DNA of 64,000 nucleotides from an uncultured Pelagibacteraceae bacterium (GTDB lineage Bacteria > Pseudomonadota > Alphaproteobacteria > Pelagibacterales > Pelagibacteraceae). This document shows, one piece after another, positions 37,659 through 46,994 of the stretch. The position numbers and the translations under genes were made by a program. The notes under the pieces were generated by a model that was not told the origin of the DNA, made no database searches, and saw only the letters and a list, made by a program, of their open reading frames with translations. Each line of letters opens with the position of its first letter. Within the stretch, counting starts at the first letter, position 1. The stretch lies in the NCBI GenBank assembly GCA_902587295.1, contig CACIKS010000002.1:34134-98133 (forward strand), written 5' to 3'.

Positions 37659-38314
37659 TTAGACTTGGCAATTTTCTCAAGCTCATCAGACTCAAAGACT
37701 ATTTCATTTAAATCATTTTTAGAAATATAAGTTATTGCTTTTACAACATTTTCAATTTTTATAGGTTTGTATTTTTTTAAACTTCCAAAAGCTAAAAGAG
37801 TAAGAATGTTCATTATAGGTGTAAAAATTACTTCACCCAATCTAAATGATTTTCTATTCCCAACAAGTAGGGAAGGTCTAATAATAGCAAGTTTAGAAAA
37901 ATTTAAAGTTTTTAATTCTTCTTCAACTTGACCCTTATTTTTTAAGTAATTACTGGAGGCATTTGGATTGGCACCAATAGAGGAAACGTAAAAAAAAGAA
38001 TTTACAGAGTTTGCTTTTGTTATTTTTGCAACTTCTATTGGAATATCATATTCAACTCTTCTGTACTCATCTTTATCAGGTGTGTCTTTTTTTGTGGTGC
38101 CGATACAAAAATAACAATCGTCACCTATTATTTTATCTTTATGTTTTTCTAAATTAGTAAAGTCAGTTTTAATAATTTCTACCTTCGGATTATTGATTAC
38201 AGGCATAGATCGAACAAATACTTTAATTTTATCGTAAGAATTATTTAAAAGAATAGTTTTAAATAATTCATTCCCAATCAAACCTGATGAACCAAATATT
38301 ATTGCAGTTTTCAT
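37655..38314 (-). CDS. NAD(P)-binding atypical short-chain dehydrogenase (TIP30/HTATIP2-like)
   Basis: A 219-residue Rossmann-fold protein with the N-terminal nucleotide loop IIFGSSGLIGNELFKTIL and the middle FYVSSIGANPNASSNYLKNKGQVEEEL, which holds the Y/S-x-x-x-K type active site of atypical SDRs. RPSLLVGNRKSFRLGE is typical of the HTATIP2-like branch. It is the last gene on the minus strand after DUF2237 in the sarcosine oxidase cluster. Substrate unknown. Confidence 0.82.
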   Translation of the reverse strand: MKTAIIFGSSGLIGNELFKTILLNNSYDKIKVFVRSMPVINNPKVEIIKTDFTNLEKHKDKIIGDDCYFCIGTTKKDTPDKDEYRRVEYDIPIEVAKITKANSVNSFFYVSSIGANPNASSNYLKNKGQVEEELKTLNFSKLAIIRPSLLVGNRKSFRLGEVIFTPIMNILTLLAFGSLKKYKPIKIENVVKAITYISKNDLNEIVFESDELEKIAKSN

Positions 38315-38331
38315 AAATTTAATTTGTAGAT

Positions 38332-38703
38332 CTAAGAAAGATCTGCGGCAAATTCTTTTAATTTTTCAATTGGAACTAACTCTAAAGTTTTTTTATGTGT
38401 AGCTTTTAAATATATTGGGCACGCTTTTCCTGCTTCAAGAGCTTTTGCATACCAGCTAGCACACACGCACCATTTATCCCCATCTTTAAGTCCTGGAAAA
38501 CCAAATTCAGGGTGAGGTGTTATCAAATCATTCCCAGCCTCTTTGCACCACTGCAAGAATTTGTCATTAACTTTTACACAAACGGTATGCAAGCCAGTAT
38601 CTTCTTTATTAGTGTTGCAACAGCCATCTCTAAACCAACCCGTTATAGGATTAGTTGAACAACTTTCTAAATCTTCACCTAAAACGTTTTTTTGTTTTTT
38701 CAT
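38332..38703 (-). CDS. DUF2237 family protein
   Basis: A 123-residue cytoplasmic protein with the DUF2237 hallmarks NVLGEDLESCSTNPITGWFRDGCC, HTVCVKVNDKFL and CVCASWYAKALEAGKACPIYLKATH. Several conserved cysteines suggest a metal or redox role, but none is established as far as I know. Its start shares one base with the soxG stop, so it belongs to the soxBDAG transcription unit. Confidence 0.87.
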   Translation of the reverse strand: MKKQKNVLGEDLESCSTNPITGWFRDGCCNTNKEDTGLHTVCVKVNDKFLQWCKEAGNDLITPHPEFGFPGLKDGDKWCVCASWYAKALEAGKACPIYLKATHKKTLELVPIEKLKEFAADLS

Positions 38704-39221
38704 TATAAATCTATTGCATCTTGTAAACGATCCTTGAAGTAATCCTCAAAGGAACTATGACAAGATAAAAGATACCTATCTCCAAAGTTATACAAACAAC
38801 AATCAATTCTAGCTATTAGAGTTTGAGCCATAGTTGATACTGGAAATTTTTTTGATCGTAAATCAAAGTGAGTAAGTTTACTTAAGAAATGATTTTTATT
38901 TTCTCCAGAAATTTCAAAATAAGTTGTGTTGGAATAATTGGAGGCTAAAATTTCCTCATTAGAATTAAAAGCTGATAGCAACCTAAATATTTCCTTCTCT
39001 GGTTTTGGTTTTAAAAATATCAAGGCCCATTGATCAAAAGACTGTTTAGCAAAAAGAAATTCATCATTATTTATCATTCTAAGATTATCTGTAGGAGGCA
39101 AAAGAGACACTTCTTTATTAATTATGTCTGCAAAAATGCCATCGCCTTTTCCCCTTAATAAAATTTGTTGTTTATCTTGTTGAATAATCTCCATACCTTT
39201 TGCTAAAAATGTTCTAGTCAC
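38703..39221 (-). CDS. soxG: Sarcosine oxidase gamma subunit
   Basis: A 172-residue protein in the position of the gamma subunit of heterotetrameric sarcosine oxidase, with a folate-binding (GcvT-like) fold related to the second half of the alpha subunit. Motifs such as SLLPPTDNLRMINNDEFL and the C-terminal LLSCHSSFEDYFKDRLQ fit the SoxG family, which is poorly conserved. It overlaps soxA by 4 bases and DUF2237 by one. Position contributes much of the confidence. Confidence 0.85.
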   Translation of the reverse strand: MTRTFLAKGMEIIQQDKQQILLRGKGDGIFADIINKEVSLLPPTDNLRMINNDEFLFAKQSFDQWALIFLKPKPEKEIFRLLSAFNSNEEILASNYSNTTYFEISGENKNHFLSKLTHFDLRSKKFPVSTMAQTLIARIDCCLYNFGDRYLLSCHSSFEDYFKDRLQDAIDL

Positions 39222-42172
39222 GATACCAACCTTTCATTTTTAGGATCAATAAAATTAGGTTTAACTACTTCGACTGGGATTACATTTAGATCAGACGTAG
39301 ATACATATAATTGACTTCCAATTTTTCTATTTCCTCCTTTAATTAATGCCATTGCCACACAGTGATTGAGCGTTGGACTAAAATAACTTGAAGTAACGTG
39401 TCCAAGCATTTTTATTGGTTTCTTGATTGGGGTATCTAAATTTTTTTCTTCAATAATATGTTGTCCCTCCTCAATACCATAAGATTTATCTAGTGGGATC
39501 AAACCTACTAATTGTTTCCTCTCAGAACTAATTATATCACTTCTAATTAAAGATCTTTTACCAATGAAATCTTTTTTATTTTTTCCAATCATCCAATCAA
39601 GATTCAGATCTATAGGGGTTACTGTTCCGTCAGTTTCTTGACCAACGATGATATAGCCTTTTTCAGCCCTTAATAAATGCATCGTTTCAGTTCCGTAAGG
39701 AACAAGATTTATACCTCTACTATAATAAAAAATTCTTTCCCAAAGAGTTAAGGCATTTTTGGGCGAAATATAAATTTCGTAACCTTGTTCTCCCGTAAAG
39801 CTTGCTCGAAGTATTCTAACTTTTGAATTCAGGTAATCAAAATTATTAAAAGTCATAAAAGGAAATTTTTTATTATTAAAATCTATATTACTAAAAACTC
39901 TCTCCATTATAGTTTTAGCTTTTGGTCCACTGATATTAAATGTAGCAAACTGTTCTGTTATTGAATTCACATAAACATTCATATCTGGCCATTCGGTTTG
40001 AGCATATTCCTCCATATGCGCCAAAACATTAGCAGCTCCTCCGGTAGTGGTAGTCGTTATAAAGTGTTGGTCATTAATTTTACAAACGATACCATCGTCT
40101 TTAACCATACCATCCTCACCTAACATAAGAGCATACCTTGCTGTCATCGGCTTCATTTTTGTAAAACTATTTGTATAAATTAGATTTATAAACGCTAGAG
40201 CATCTTTGCCTTTAATTTCTATTTTTCCAAGAGTGCTACCATCTAGAATTCCTGCAGCCTCTCTTACTTGTTTAGACTCTCTTTGAACTGCTTCGTGCAT
40301 AGTTTCATTTGTATATTTTTTATAATACCAAGGCCTCTTCCACTGCCCAACATCTTCAAAAACAGCATTATGTTTTATATGCCAAGGATGGATGGGAGTT
40401 TTTCTAACGGGATCATAAAATTCATAGGTACTTCTCCCTGCGATTGCTGAAAAATTTAGTGGAGCATAAGGCGGTCTATATGTTGTTGTTCCAACGTCAG
40501 AAATATTTTTCTTTAGTATTTTGGATACAATTCCAAGAGCATTAATGCTACTAATTTTTCCCTGATCAGTTCCCATACTATTAGTTGTGAAACGTTTTAA
40601 GTGTTCGATACGATTAAAACCTTCGGTAACTGCTTGTTTAAGATCTTTTGTTGTTACATCGTTTTGAAGATCTATGAATGATTTAGACCACAAGGATTTT
40701 TTTGCATTTTTAGTTTCCCAAAGTTCTTTGATATGAAAATTTACTGGACCCTCAATATCCAATTTTATATCTAAGTCATTAATCCCCTCTAAAAAACTGA
40801 GTTTTTCATTAATTTCTTTCATAATATTTTGATAACTAAAATTTCCACTTACAGAGCCTAAAGTAATCGTATTTTGAAAAATTTTATCAGGTTTAAATGT
40901 AATAAGATTTTCATCCCATTTAAGAAGTCCTTTGGATTGTGTAAATAAGTGTATGTCTGGATTGAAACCACCTGAGACACAAAGCATAGACGTTTTTATT
41001 TTAGCAGTTTCATTTTTTTTAAATCGTATTGTTACACTCTTTATTTCATTTTTTCCATCACAACCCTCAATTTCAGATTTTGCATAAAAAGGAATATTAT
41101 TTTTTGCTAAAAGTTCTACAACTTCTTTCTCTATTTTTTTTGGGTCTCTAATATCGACATAAGCTTTTGGTTTATGTCCAAGATCGATAAGAGATTTTAT
41201 AAGACTAAATGTAGAGGAATTATTTGTAAAAATAACTGGACTCTCATCTGGAACAACTCCGTATCTATAAATATATTTTTCAAAAGATGCAGCCAACATT
41301 ACTCCAGGTAGATCATTGTTCCTAAAAGAAATAAATCTTTCAATATGTCCGTTAGCCAGAATGGTTTGTTTTGTTCTAATTTTATGCAAAACAAGCTCAG
41401 GCTTTTTATTATCCTGAGGTTTGCCAACTGATTTATCTTCAAGTGCGATTAGATGATCTTTGAAGTTATAAGTATTAACTAAAGTATTTCTTAAAACCTT
41501 TATATTGCTTGAATTATGGATCAGTCTTTCAGTTTTTTCTATCCAATCATTAGGATCTTGATCATTAATTAATTTTATTTTCTTTGAGCTTTTTAAAATT
41601 CCACCAAATGAATTTTCTCTTTCAATTAACAAAACATCATACTTAGTCCCAGCTAATTTTTTTGCTGCTAACAAACCAGTTAAACCGCCACCAACAATGA
41701 CAATATCTACATTATGTTGAAGATGTATGCTTTTAGATTTAAATTCTTTTGGAGGCTTTCCTAATCCAGCAGTTCTTCTTATTAAAGGCTCATAAACATT
41801 TTTCCAAAAACTTTTAGGTCCCATAAAAGTTTTGTAGTAGAAACCCGCTGAAAATATAGGTGATAAAAGATTATTTATAGATCCCAAATCTCTTTTTAGT
41901 GAAGGCCATCTATTTTGACTTTTAACAACCATCCCTTCATAAATTTTTTTCACAGTTGCTCTTACGTTAGGCTCGTTGTGTTCATTAATGATTTGAACAA
42001 GAGCATTTGGTTCTTCGATTCCACAAGTATAAATACCTCTAGGCCTATGATATTTAAAACTTCTGCCAACCAACTTCACGTTATTTCTTAGCAATGCTGC
42101 AGCTATAGTATCACCCTCGTTGCCTTCAAACGTTTTACCATCAAATTTAAAATAAATTTTATTCTCAATCAT
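39218..42172 (-). CDS. soxA: Sarcosine oxidase alpha subunit
   Basis: The largest subunit, 984 residues. The N-terminal ferredoxin-like segment (GDTIAAALLRNNVKLVGRSFKYHRPRG) precedes an NAD-binding domain (VDIVIVGGGLTGLLAAKKL), a second nucleotide region, and a C-terminal GcvT folate-binding domain (FINLIYTNSFTKMKPMTARYALM and SFTGEQGYEIYI). Together with SoxB it oxidises sarcosine to glycine and passes the methyl carbon to tetrahydrofolate. Overlaps of 4 bases with soxD and soxG show tight coupling. Confidence 0.95.
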   Translation of the reverse strand: MIENKIYFKFDGKTFEGNEGDTIAAALLRNNVKLVGRSFKYHRPRGIYTCGIEEPNALVQIINEHNEPNVRATVKKIYEGMVVKSQNRWPSLKRDLGSINNLLSPIFSAGFYYKTFMGPKSFWKNVYEPLIRRTAGLGKPPKEFKSKSIHLQHNVDIVIVGGGLTGLLAAKKLAGTKYDVLLIERENSFGGILKSSKKIKLINDQDPNDWIEKTERLIHNSSNIKVLRNTLVNTYNFKDHLIALEDKSVGKPQDNKKPELVLHKIRTKQTILANGHIERFISFRNNDLPGVMLAASFEKYIYRYGVVPDESPVIFTNNSSTFSLIKSLIDLGHKPKAYVDIRDPKKIEKEVVELLAKNNIPFYAKSEIEGCDGKNEIKSVTIRFKKNETAKIKTSMLCVSGGFNPDIHLFTQSKGLLKWDENLITFKPDKIFQNTITLGSVSGNFSYQNIMKEINEKLSFLEGINDLDIKLDIEGPVNFHIKELWETKNAKKSLWSKSFIDLQNDVTTKDLKQAVTEGFNRIEHLKRFTTNSMGTDQGKISSINALGIVSKILKKNISDVGTTTYRPPYAPLNFSAIAGRSTYEFYDPVRKTPIHPWHIKHNAVFEDVGQWKRPWYYKKYTNETMHEAVQRESKQVREAAGILDGSTLGKIEIKGKDALAFINLIYTNSFTKMKPMTARYALMLGEDGMVKDDGIVCKINDQHFITTTTTGGAANVLAHMEEYAQTEWPDMNVYVNSITEQFATFNISGPKAKTIMERVFSNIDFNNKKFPFMTFNNFDYLNSKVRILRASFTGEQGYEIYISPKNALTLWERIFYYSRGINLVPYGTETMHLLRAEKGYIIVGQETDGTVTPIDLNLDWMIGKNKKDFIGKRSLIRSDIISSERKQLVGLIPLDKSYGIEEGQHIIEEKNLDTPIKKPIKMLGHVTSSYFSPTLNHCVAMALIKGGNRKIGSQLYVSTSDLNVIPVEVVKPNFIDPKNERLVS

Positions 42173-42522
42173 ATTTTTTTCACCGTAAAATTTCCTGATC
42201 CAACATCGGGCTCTCCAGATGGGGATTTAAGGGTATTTTTAAATTCTTTTATTGGAGGAGGAGGGTCTCCGATTTTATAAACTTTTAATATTTCATCCGT
42301 AGAAGTATTTCTGACTGCATTGAACCATTTCCTACATCCGTGTGTATGCACCCAACGCTCATAATAAATTCCTTTAGGATTAGCTCTAATAAAAACGTAC
42401 TCTGACCATTCCCTGTCACTCACTTGGCTAGGATCTTTCGGCCTTGCCACATGAGCTTCTCCACCATTAGTAAATTCTGATTGATCTCTTTCACCACAGT
42501 AAGGACAATTTATTAAAAGCAT
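42169..42522 (-). CDS. soxD: Sarcosine oxidase delta subunit
   Basis: A 117-residue zinc-binding subunit. The N-terminal CPYCGERDQSEFTNGGEAHVARP holds the metal-binding CxxC and downstream His; a later HTHGCRKWFNAVRNT completes the family pattern. It starts one base after the soxB stop. The C-terminal 25 residues (SPSGEPDVGSGNFTVKK) look disordered and slightly extend the family's usual length of about 100. Confidence 0.94.
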   Translation of the reverse strand: MLLINCPYCGERDQSEFTNGGEAHVARPKDPSQVSDREWSEYVFIRANPKGIYYERWVHTHGCRKWFNAVRNTSTDEILKVYKIGDPPPPIKEFKNTLKSPSGEPDVGSGNFTVKKI

Positions 42523-42523
42523 T

Positions 42524-43774
42524 TTAATGAGCTACAGCTGCTGCCCCGTGTTCATCAACCAATCTTCCGCTGACAAAACGTTCCAAGCTAAACGGAGCAT
42601 TTATTGAGTGAGGATTATCTTTAGCCACAGTGTATGCAAACAAGTTTGCACTTCCTGGAGTAGCTTTAAATCCTCCTGTTCCCCATCCACAATTAAAATA
42701 TAATCCTTCTATTTCACATTTGCTTATTATGGGACTTGCATCGGGACAAATATCTACAATGCCGCCCCACTGACGAAGCATTTTCATTTTTCCAAATATT
42801 GGATAGAGTTCAATTATAGCTCTTAAAGTATCTTCGACAATATTATATCCTCCTCTTTGAGTAAAAGAATTATAACCATCTGTTCCAGCACCGATCACAA
42901 GTTCGCCTTTGTCAGATTGACTAACATAAGCATGAACGGCATTAGACATCACCACAGTATTGATAACAGGTTTAATTGGTTCGGACACTAAAGCTTGAAG
43001 AGGTTTGCTTTGTAAAGGAAGTTTTATACCTGCCGTCTCTGCTAAAACACTAGTGTGTCCTGAAGCAACAACACCAACTCTTTTAGCTCTTATTATTCCT
43101 TTAGTCGTTTCAATTCCGTAAACTTTTCCATTTTTAGTTCTAATTTTTTTAACTTCACAATTTTGAATGATATCAACCCCCAGTTCATCGGCTCTCATTG
43201 CATAACCCCAGGCCACAGCATCATGTCGAGCAGTACCAGCTCTTGGCTGATAGGATGCACCTAACACTGGATATCTACAGTTCTCAATATTCATAATTGG
43301 TACAAGTTTTTTTATTTGTTTTGGATCAGCCCAGTGAGAATCAATTCCATTAAGTTTATTTGCACTTACTCTCCTTTTTATCTCTTTTACATCATGCTCA
43401 TTGTGGGCAAGGTTTAAAACACCTCTTTGACTAAACATAACGTTATAATTTAATTCCGAAGATAAATTTTCCCAAAGCTTTAATGAATGATCATAAAGAT
43501 GAGCACTTTCATCCCAGAGATAATTTGACCTTATGATTGTAGTATTACGTCCCGTATTACCACCGCCTAACCATCCTTTTTCAATGACAGCAATATTTTT
43601 TAAACCGTGTTCTTTTGCAAGATAATAAGCAGTACCTAGACCATGACCTCCGCCACCAATAATTATAATATCGTAAAATTTTCTCGGTTCAGGATTACGC
43701 CACATCTTTTTCCAATTTTCATTGTTAGAAAAAGCATTTTTTATAATATTAAAAATGGAATATTTTTTTTTCAC
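42524..43774 (-). CDS. soxB: Sarcosine oxidase beta subunit
   Basis: The FAD/FMN-carrying catalytic subunit, 416 residues. The Rossmann motif [21 protein letters not shown] and the adjoining [20 protein letters not shown] are diagnostic for heterotetrameric sarcosine oxidase beta. The C terminus has [33 protein letters not shown]. It is the first sox gene, 41 bases downstream of the DUF4864-like gene, with which it may be cotranscribed. Confidence 0.95.
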   Translation of the reverse strand: MKKKYSIFNIIKNAFSNNENWKKMWRNPEPRKFYDIIIIGGGGHGLGTAYYLAKEHGLKNIAVIEKGWLGGGNTGRNTTIIRSNYLWDESAHLYDHSLKLWENLSSELNYNVMFSQRGVLNLAHNEHDVKEIKRRVSANKLNGIDSHWADPKQIKKLVPIMNIENCRYPVLGASYQPRAGTARHDAVAWGYAMRADELGVDIIQNCEVKKIRTKNGKVYGIETTKGIIRAKRVGVVASGHTSVLAETAGIKLPLQSKPLQALVSEPIKPVINTVVMSNAVHAYVSQSDKGELVIGAGTDGYNSFTQRGGYNIVEDTLRAIIELYPIFGKMKMLRQWGGIVDICPDASPIISKCEIEGLYFNCGWGTGGFKATPGSANLFAYTVAKDNPHSINAPFSLERFVSGRLVDEHGAAAVAH

Positions 43775-43815
43775 TACTTAAAATTAACAAATAAATTTGA
43801 TTTCATCTACTAAAT

Positions 43816-44280
43816 TTAGGTTGAAGATCCTAATGGAATTGGTTGAGAAACAACGGTTGTAAGCCAACAATTTTTCAAAGGACCGCTTTTTAAAAATTTT
43901 TCTACCTGCCATCTAAATTTAAAAAATTGTTTGTTTGCATCTAAAACTATTACTTCATACAGAGCTGTATTTTCATTAGCATAAATCTTAGAAACTTCAT
44001 GACTTAAATGATTTAATAACATATCGTAAGATTCTCCCTTTATCATTTCCTTAAACCTTTCAATTGGTCCAGTAAATTTTTGATTATTTGGATGAGCAAA
44101 TTCCCAGGTTTGTTCGATCCCACTATCCTTGTATGGAATATCATTCTGCATTAAACCTTTAAGCTGAATTTTAATTACTTCATCAGGCTTAATTTTATTA
44201 TTAGGCTTGAGTATCTCATCTTTGGCATAACTAGAGCTAAATAAAAAAAATAGTAAAAATAACTTTAAAATTTTATCCAT
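43816..44280 (-). CDS. Secreted DUF4864-like protein
   Basis: A 154-residue protein with a signal peptide (FLLFFLFSSSYA). The mature region has DEVIKIQLKGLMQNDIPYKDSGIEQTWEFAHPNNQKFTGPIERFKEMI and ends in FKFRWQVEKFLKSGPLKNCWLTTVV, which matches the DUF4864 pattern as I remember it; the family assignment is therefore moderate. It sits between metY and soxB on the same strand. Function unknown. Confidence 0.7.
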   Translation of the reverse strand: MDKILKLFLLFFLFSSSYAKDEILKPNNKIKPDEVIKIQLKGLMQNDIPYKDSGIEQTWEFAHPNNQKFTGPIERFKEMIKGESYDMLLNHLSHEVSKIYANENTALYEVIVLDANKQFFKFRWQVEKFLKSGPLKNCWLTTVVSQPIPLGSST

Positions 44281-44302
44281 TTAAGATTTTTAAATGAAAG
44301 GT

Positions 44303-44335
44303 TTAATACGTCAAGTCGACTACTTGACGTATTAA
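44303..44335. repeat. 14-base perfect inverted repeat between metY and the DUF4864 gene
   Basis: TTAATACGTCAAGT (44303-44316) and its exact complement (44322-44335) flank the loop CGACT. No T-run follows on either strand in the right position, so it is not a standard intrinsic terminator. It could end metY transcripts, protect their 3' end, or be an operator for the DUF4864 gene, which begins 22 bases away. Confidence 0.7.
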
Positions 44336-44346
44336 CAAAAAATAAT

Positions 44347-45642
44347 TTATGCAGCTAAAGCTTGTTTAATATCTGAAATGATATCGTCTGGATGTTCGAT
44401 ACCAATTGAAAGCCTTACGTATCCCGGAGTTACTCCTGCTTCAGCTAATTGTTTTTCATTAAGCTGACTGTGGGTTGTAGAAGCAGGGTGTATAGCTAAA
44501 CTTCTTGCATCACCAATGTTTGCAACATGATAAAGAAGTTTTAGGTTATCGATAAATTTTGCACCAGCTTCTAAACTTCCAAGATCCATACCAACCAAGG
44601 ATCCATAACCACCTTTCATATATCTTTTAGCTCTATCTCTAATCTCACCTTGATGGTTTGTAGGATAGATTACGTTCCTAACTTTTTTTTGGGTCTCCAA
44701 AAACTTAACAACCTTTTCTGCATTCGCGCAATGCTGCTTCATTCTTAGGGCAACAGTTTCTAAACCTTGAATTATTTGAAAAGCGTTAAATGGAGACAGC
44801 GGAGCACCAAGATCTCTTAACAAAACAACTCTAGCTCTTACAGCAAAAGCAACATTTGCACCTGTCATCTTAGGGACATCTCTTCCCCAAATTGCACCGT
44901 TATAACTTGGATCAGGTGTATTGAACAATGGTTGTCTCTTAGGATCTCTTACCCAGTCAAAATTTCCACCATCAACTATTATTCCGCCGATAGAGGTACC
45001 GTGTCCTCCAATATATTTTGTTAATGAATGCATAACTATGGCGGCACCGTGTTCTAAAGGTCTGCAAATTACTGGTGCAGCAGTATTATCAATAATTAAT
45101 GGTATTCCATGTTTCTTTCCTATGTCAGCAACTTCTTTAATTGGAAAGACTCTAAGATAAGGGTTGGGACAAGACTCACCATAGTAAGCTCTTGTCTTTT
45201 CATCAGTTAACTTTTCGAAATTTTTAGGATCTTTTGGATCAGCAAATCTAACCTCGATTCCCTGCATACTTAAAGTATTTTTAAACAAATTTACTGTTCC
45301 ACCGTAAAGATCTGTAGATGAAACTATATTATCTCCAGCTTGACAAACGTTTTGCACACAAAACGCGGAAGCAGCTTGTCCCGATCCAACTGCAACTGCA
45401 GCCAATCCACCTTCTAAAGCAGCAACTCTTTTTTCAAGTATATCGCAAGTAGGATTATTAATTCTAGTATATATATTTCCAAATTCTTTAAGACCAAATA
45501 AATTTGCTGCTGTTTTCGCATCTTTAAATTGATATGAAGTAGTTTGGTAAATAGGAACTGCAACAGCAGTAGTTGCTGGATCACTTCTATATTCACCCCC
45601 GTGAAGACCTATAGTCTCTGGGTTTTTTATTTTATCGGCCAT
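44347..45642 (-). CDS. metY: O-acetylhomoserine sulfhydrylase (MetY)
   Basis: A PLP enzyme that makes homocysteine from O-acetylhomoserine and sulfide (or methanethiol for methionine). The 431 residues include the N-terminal [29 protein letters not shown], the PLP lysine in [16 protein letters not shown], and the C-terminal [23 protein letters not shown]. It sits behind a promoter, a SAM-II-like aptamer with terminator and a SAM-V-like aptamer (separate entries), so SAM should repress both transcription and translation. Confidence 0.96.
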   Translation of the reverse strand: MADKIKNPETIGLHGGEYRSDPATTAVAVPIYQTTSYQFKDAKTAANLFGLKEFGNIYTRINNPTCDILEKRVAALEGGLAAVAVGSGQAASAFCVQNVCQAGDNIVSSTDLYGGTVNLFKNTLSMQGIEVRFADPKDPKNFEKLTDEKTRAYYGESCPNPYLRVFPIKEVADIGKKHGIPLIIDNTAAPVICRPLEHGAAIVMHSLTKYIGGHGTSIGGIIVDGGNFDWVRDPKRQPLFNTPDPSYNGAIWGRDVPKMTGANVAFAVRARVVLLRDLGAPLSPFNAFQIIQGLETVALRMKQHCANAEKVVKFLETQKKVRNVIYPTNHQGEIRDRAKRYMKGGYGSLVGMDLGSLEAGAKFIDNLKLLYHVANIGDARSLAIHPASTTHSQLNEKQLAEAGVTPGYVRLSIGIEHPDDIISDIKQALAA

Positions 45643-45649
45643 TTTTTTT

Positions 45650-45706
45650 CTCCTTTTTTAGTACTTCGACAATTAGTCAGGCGTACAATACAGTTCAAAT
45701 GCCCGG
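45650..45706 (-). promoter_or_regulatory. SAM-V riboswitch aptamer in the metY leader
   Basis: On the minus strand the leader has GGGCATTTGAACTGTATTG followed by TACGCCTGACTAATTG and ends in a purine-rich AAAAAAGGAGAAAAAAA next to the metY ATG. This matches the SAM-V class described from marine bacteria, in which pseudoknot formation hides the ribosome-binding site when SAM is bound. The Shine-Dalgarno GGAG is part of the 3' element. Boundaries are approximate. Confidence 0.8.
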
Positions 45707-45726
45707 TTTTAATTTGAAACTATTCC

Positions 45727-45754
45727 AAAAAAAAACCACCGTCTAAAGCGGTGG
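45727..45754 (-). terminator. Intrinsic terminator between SAM-II and SAM-V
   Basis: Minus-strand CCACCG/CGGTGG stem with a short loop, followed by about nine U residues. The stretch CGCTTTAG within the hairpin is the exact complement of CTAAAGCG at the 3' edge of the SAM-II aptamer. This suggests an antiterminator that forms when SAM is absent and is blocked when SAM locks the pseudoknot. Confidence 0.85.
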
Positions 45755-45768
45755 TCTATTAAGATTTG

Positions 45769-45821
45769 ACGCTTTAGCAGGTTTTATAAAGCGCTCGCAA
45801 TTTGTTTTAAATCAGCGCTAA
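45769..45821 (-). promoter_or_regulatory. SAM-II riboswitch aptamer upstream of metY
   Basis: Minus-strand sequence GCGCTGATTT...AAATTGCGAGCGC...ATAAAA...GCTAAAGCG reproduces the SAM-II layout: P1 stem GCGCT/AGCGC, the conserved GAUUUAA loop, AUUGC before the 3' P1 strand, and a downstream GCUAAA strand for the pseudoknot. It starts within a few bases of the predicted transcription start, as is common for this class. Confidence 0.85.
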
Positions 45822-45828
45822 AGATAAA

Positions 45829-45858
45829 ATTATATTAGATTTACAGTCAAAAAGTCAA
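45829..45858 (-). promoter_or_regulatory. Predicted promoter of the metY leader
   Basis: On the minus strand TTGACT (45853-45858) and TATAAT (45829-45834) are 18 bases apart. Initiation about 7 bases on would start the RNA right at the SAM-II aptamer. The location between the divergent metY leader and msrB supports the call. Confidence 0.7.
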
Positions 45859-45909
45859 CAACAATTTGGTCCATTTTTAACTAGTAAAAAATGTTATAAA
45901 AGACAAATA

Positions 45910-46281
45910 ATGAATAGTAAATGGATCAATAAACTAACTCCGGAGCAAAGCCATATATTAAAAGAAGAGGGAACTGAGCCGCCGGGATCAAGTCCATTAA
46001 ATAATGAAAAGAGGGAAGGCGACTATCTATGCGCAGGTTGTGGAACTAAACTTTTTAGCTCCTCAATGAAGTACGAAAGTGGTTCTGGATGGCCTTCTTT
46101 TTTTTCATCTTTACCAGATGTTTTTGAGACAAAAATCGATACATTCATTGGTTACGAAAGAACAGAATATCATTGTAAAAAATGTGGCGGTCATCACGGA
46201 CATATATTTGAAGATGGACCAAAACCAACAGGAAAAAGGTTTTGTAATAACGGTCTATGTTTAGTATTTAAACCAAAATAA
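45910..46281 (+). CDS. msrB: Peptide-methionine (R)-S-oxide reductase
   Basis: Repairs methionine-R-sulfoxide in proteins. The 123 residues show both zinc CxxC pairs (CAGC and CKKC), the substrate region YESGSGWPSFF, HHGHIFEDGPKPTGKRFC with the catalytic Cys, and the tail NNGLCLVFKP. An extra Cys near the end (GLC) is noted; its role is unclear. The last base of its TAA is the first base of the ccdA ATG. Confidence 0.95.
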   Translation: MNSKWINKLTPEQSHILKEEGTEPPGSSPLNNEKREGDYLCAGCGTKLFSSSMKYESGSGWPSFFSSLPDVFETKIDTFIGYERTEYHCKKCGGHHGHIFEDGPKPTGKRFCNNGLCLVFKPK

Positions 46282-46994
46282 TGATTTTGAATTTAGCAAT
46301 TGCTTTTGGGGCTGGACTAATTAGTTTTTTATCACCCTGTGTTCTGCCATTAATACCTGGCTATATTTCATACATATCAGGAGAAAGTCTTGGTGATATT
46401 GTCGAGAAACAAAAAAAAATTATTTTGAAAACAATACTATTTACAGTTGGTTTTTCATTAGTTTTTATAGGTTTTGGTGCTACAGCATCGTTAATTGGAA
46501 ATTTATTATTAGAATATTCAAACGCACTGAGAATTTTTGCTGGAATTATTATAATTATTTTTTCTTTGCAATTAATTGGAATTTTAAATCTTAATTTTTT
46601 AAATAGAGAAAAAAGATTTCAAACCAAAAATTATTCTGACAATTTATTTTTCCCAATTGTTGTTGGTGCAGCTTTTGGCTTTGGTTGGACACCATGTATT
46701 GGACCAGTATTAGGCTCAATTTTAACTTTAGCAGCTGTTGAAAGTAGTATTGGTAAAGGAGTTTTATTATTGACTTTTTACTCATTAGGCTTGGCCATAC
46801 CCTTTGTTTTATCAGGTTACGGAATTTCAAAATTTTTAGAATTTTCTAAAAATTTTAAAAAAAATATTAGACTAGTTTCCATTATTGGTGGGATTATTTT
46901 GTTAATGACTGGAATTTTAATTTTAACAAATCAATTACAAACGCTTGGGTATTTTTTACTCGAGGCTTTTCCTTTTTTAGGAAACCTAGGCTAA
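46281..46994 (+). CDS. ccdA: CcdA-type thiol:disulfide transmembrane protein
   Basis: A 237-residue inner-membrane protein with six hydrophobic helices that moves reducing power from cytoplasmic thioredoxin to periplasmic thiol proteins, for cytochrome c maturation or other targets. The two redox cysteines are in SFLSPCVLPLIPGY (helix 1) and GFGWTPCIGPVLGS (helix 4). It is coupled to msrB, so repair of oxidised proteins is a plausible role. Its 3' end overlaps the convergent grxC by 9 bases. Confidence 0.93.
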   Translation: MILNLAIAFGAGLISFLSPCVLPLIPGYISYISGESLGDIVEKQKKIILKTILFTVGFSLVFIGFGATASLIGNLLLEYSNALRIFAGIIIIIFSLQLIGILNLNFLNREKRFQTKNYSDNLFFPIVVGAAFGFGWTPCIGPVLGSILTLAAVESSIGKGVLLLTFYSLGLAIPFVLSGYGISKFLEFSKNFKKNIRLVSIIGGIILLMTGILILTNQLQTLGYFLLEAFPFLGNLG

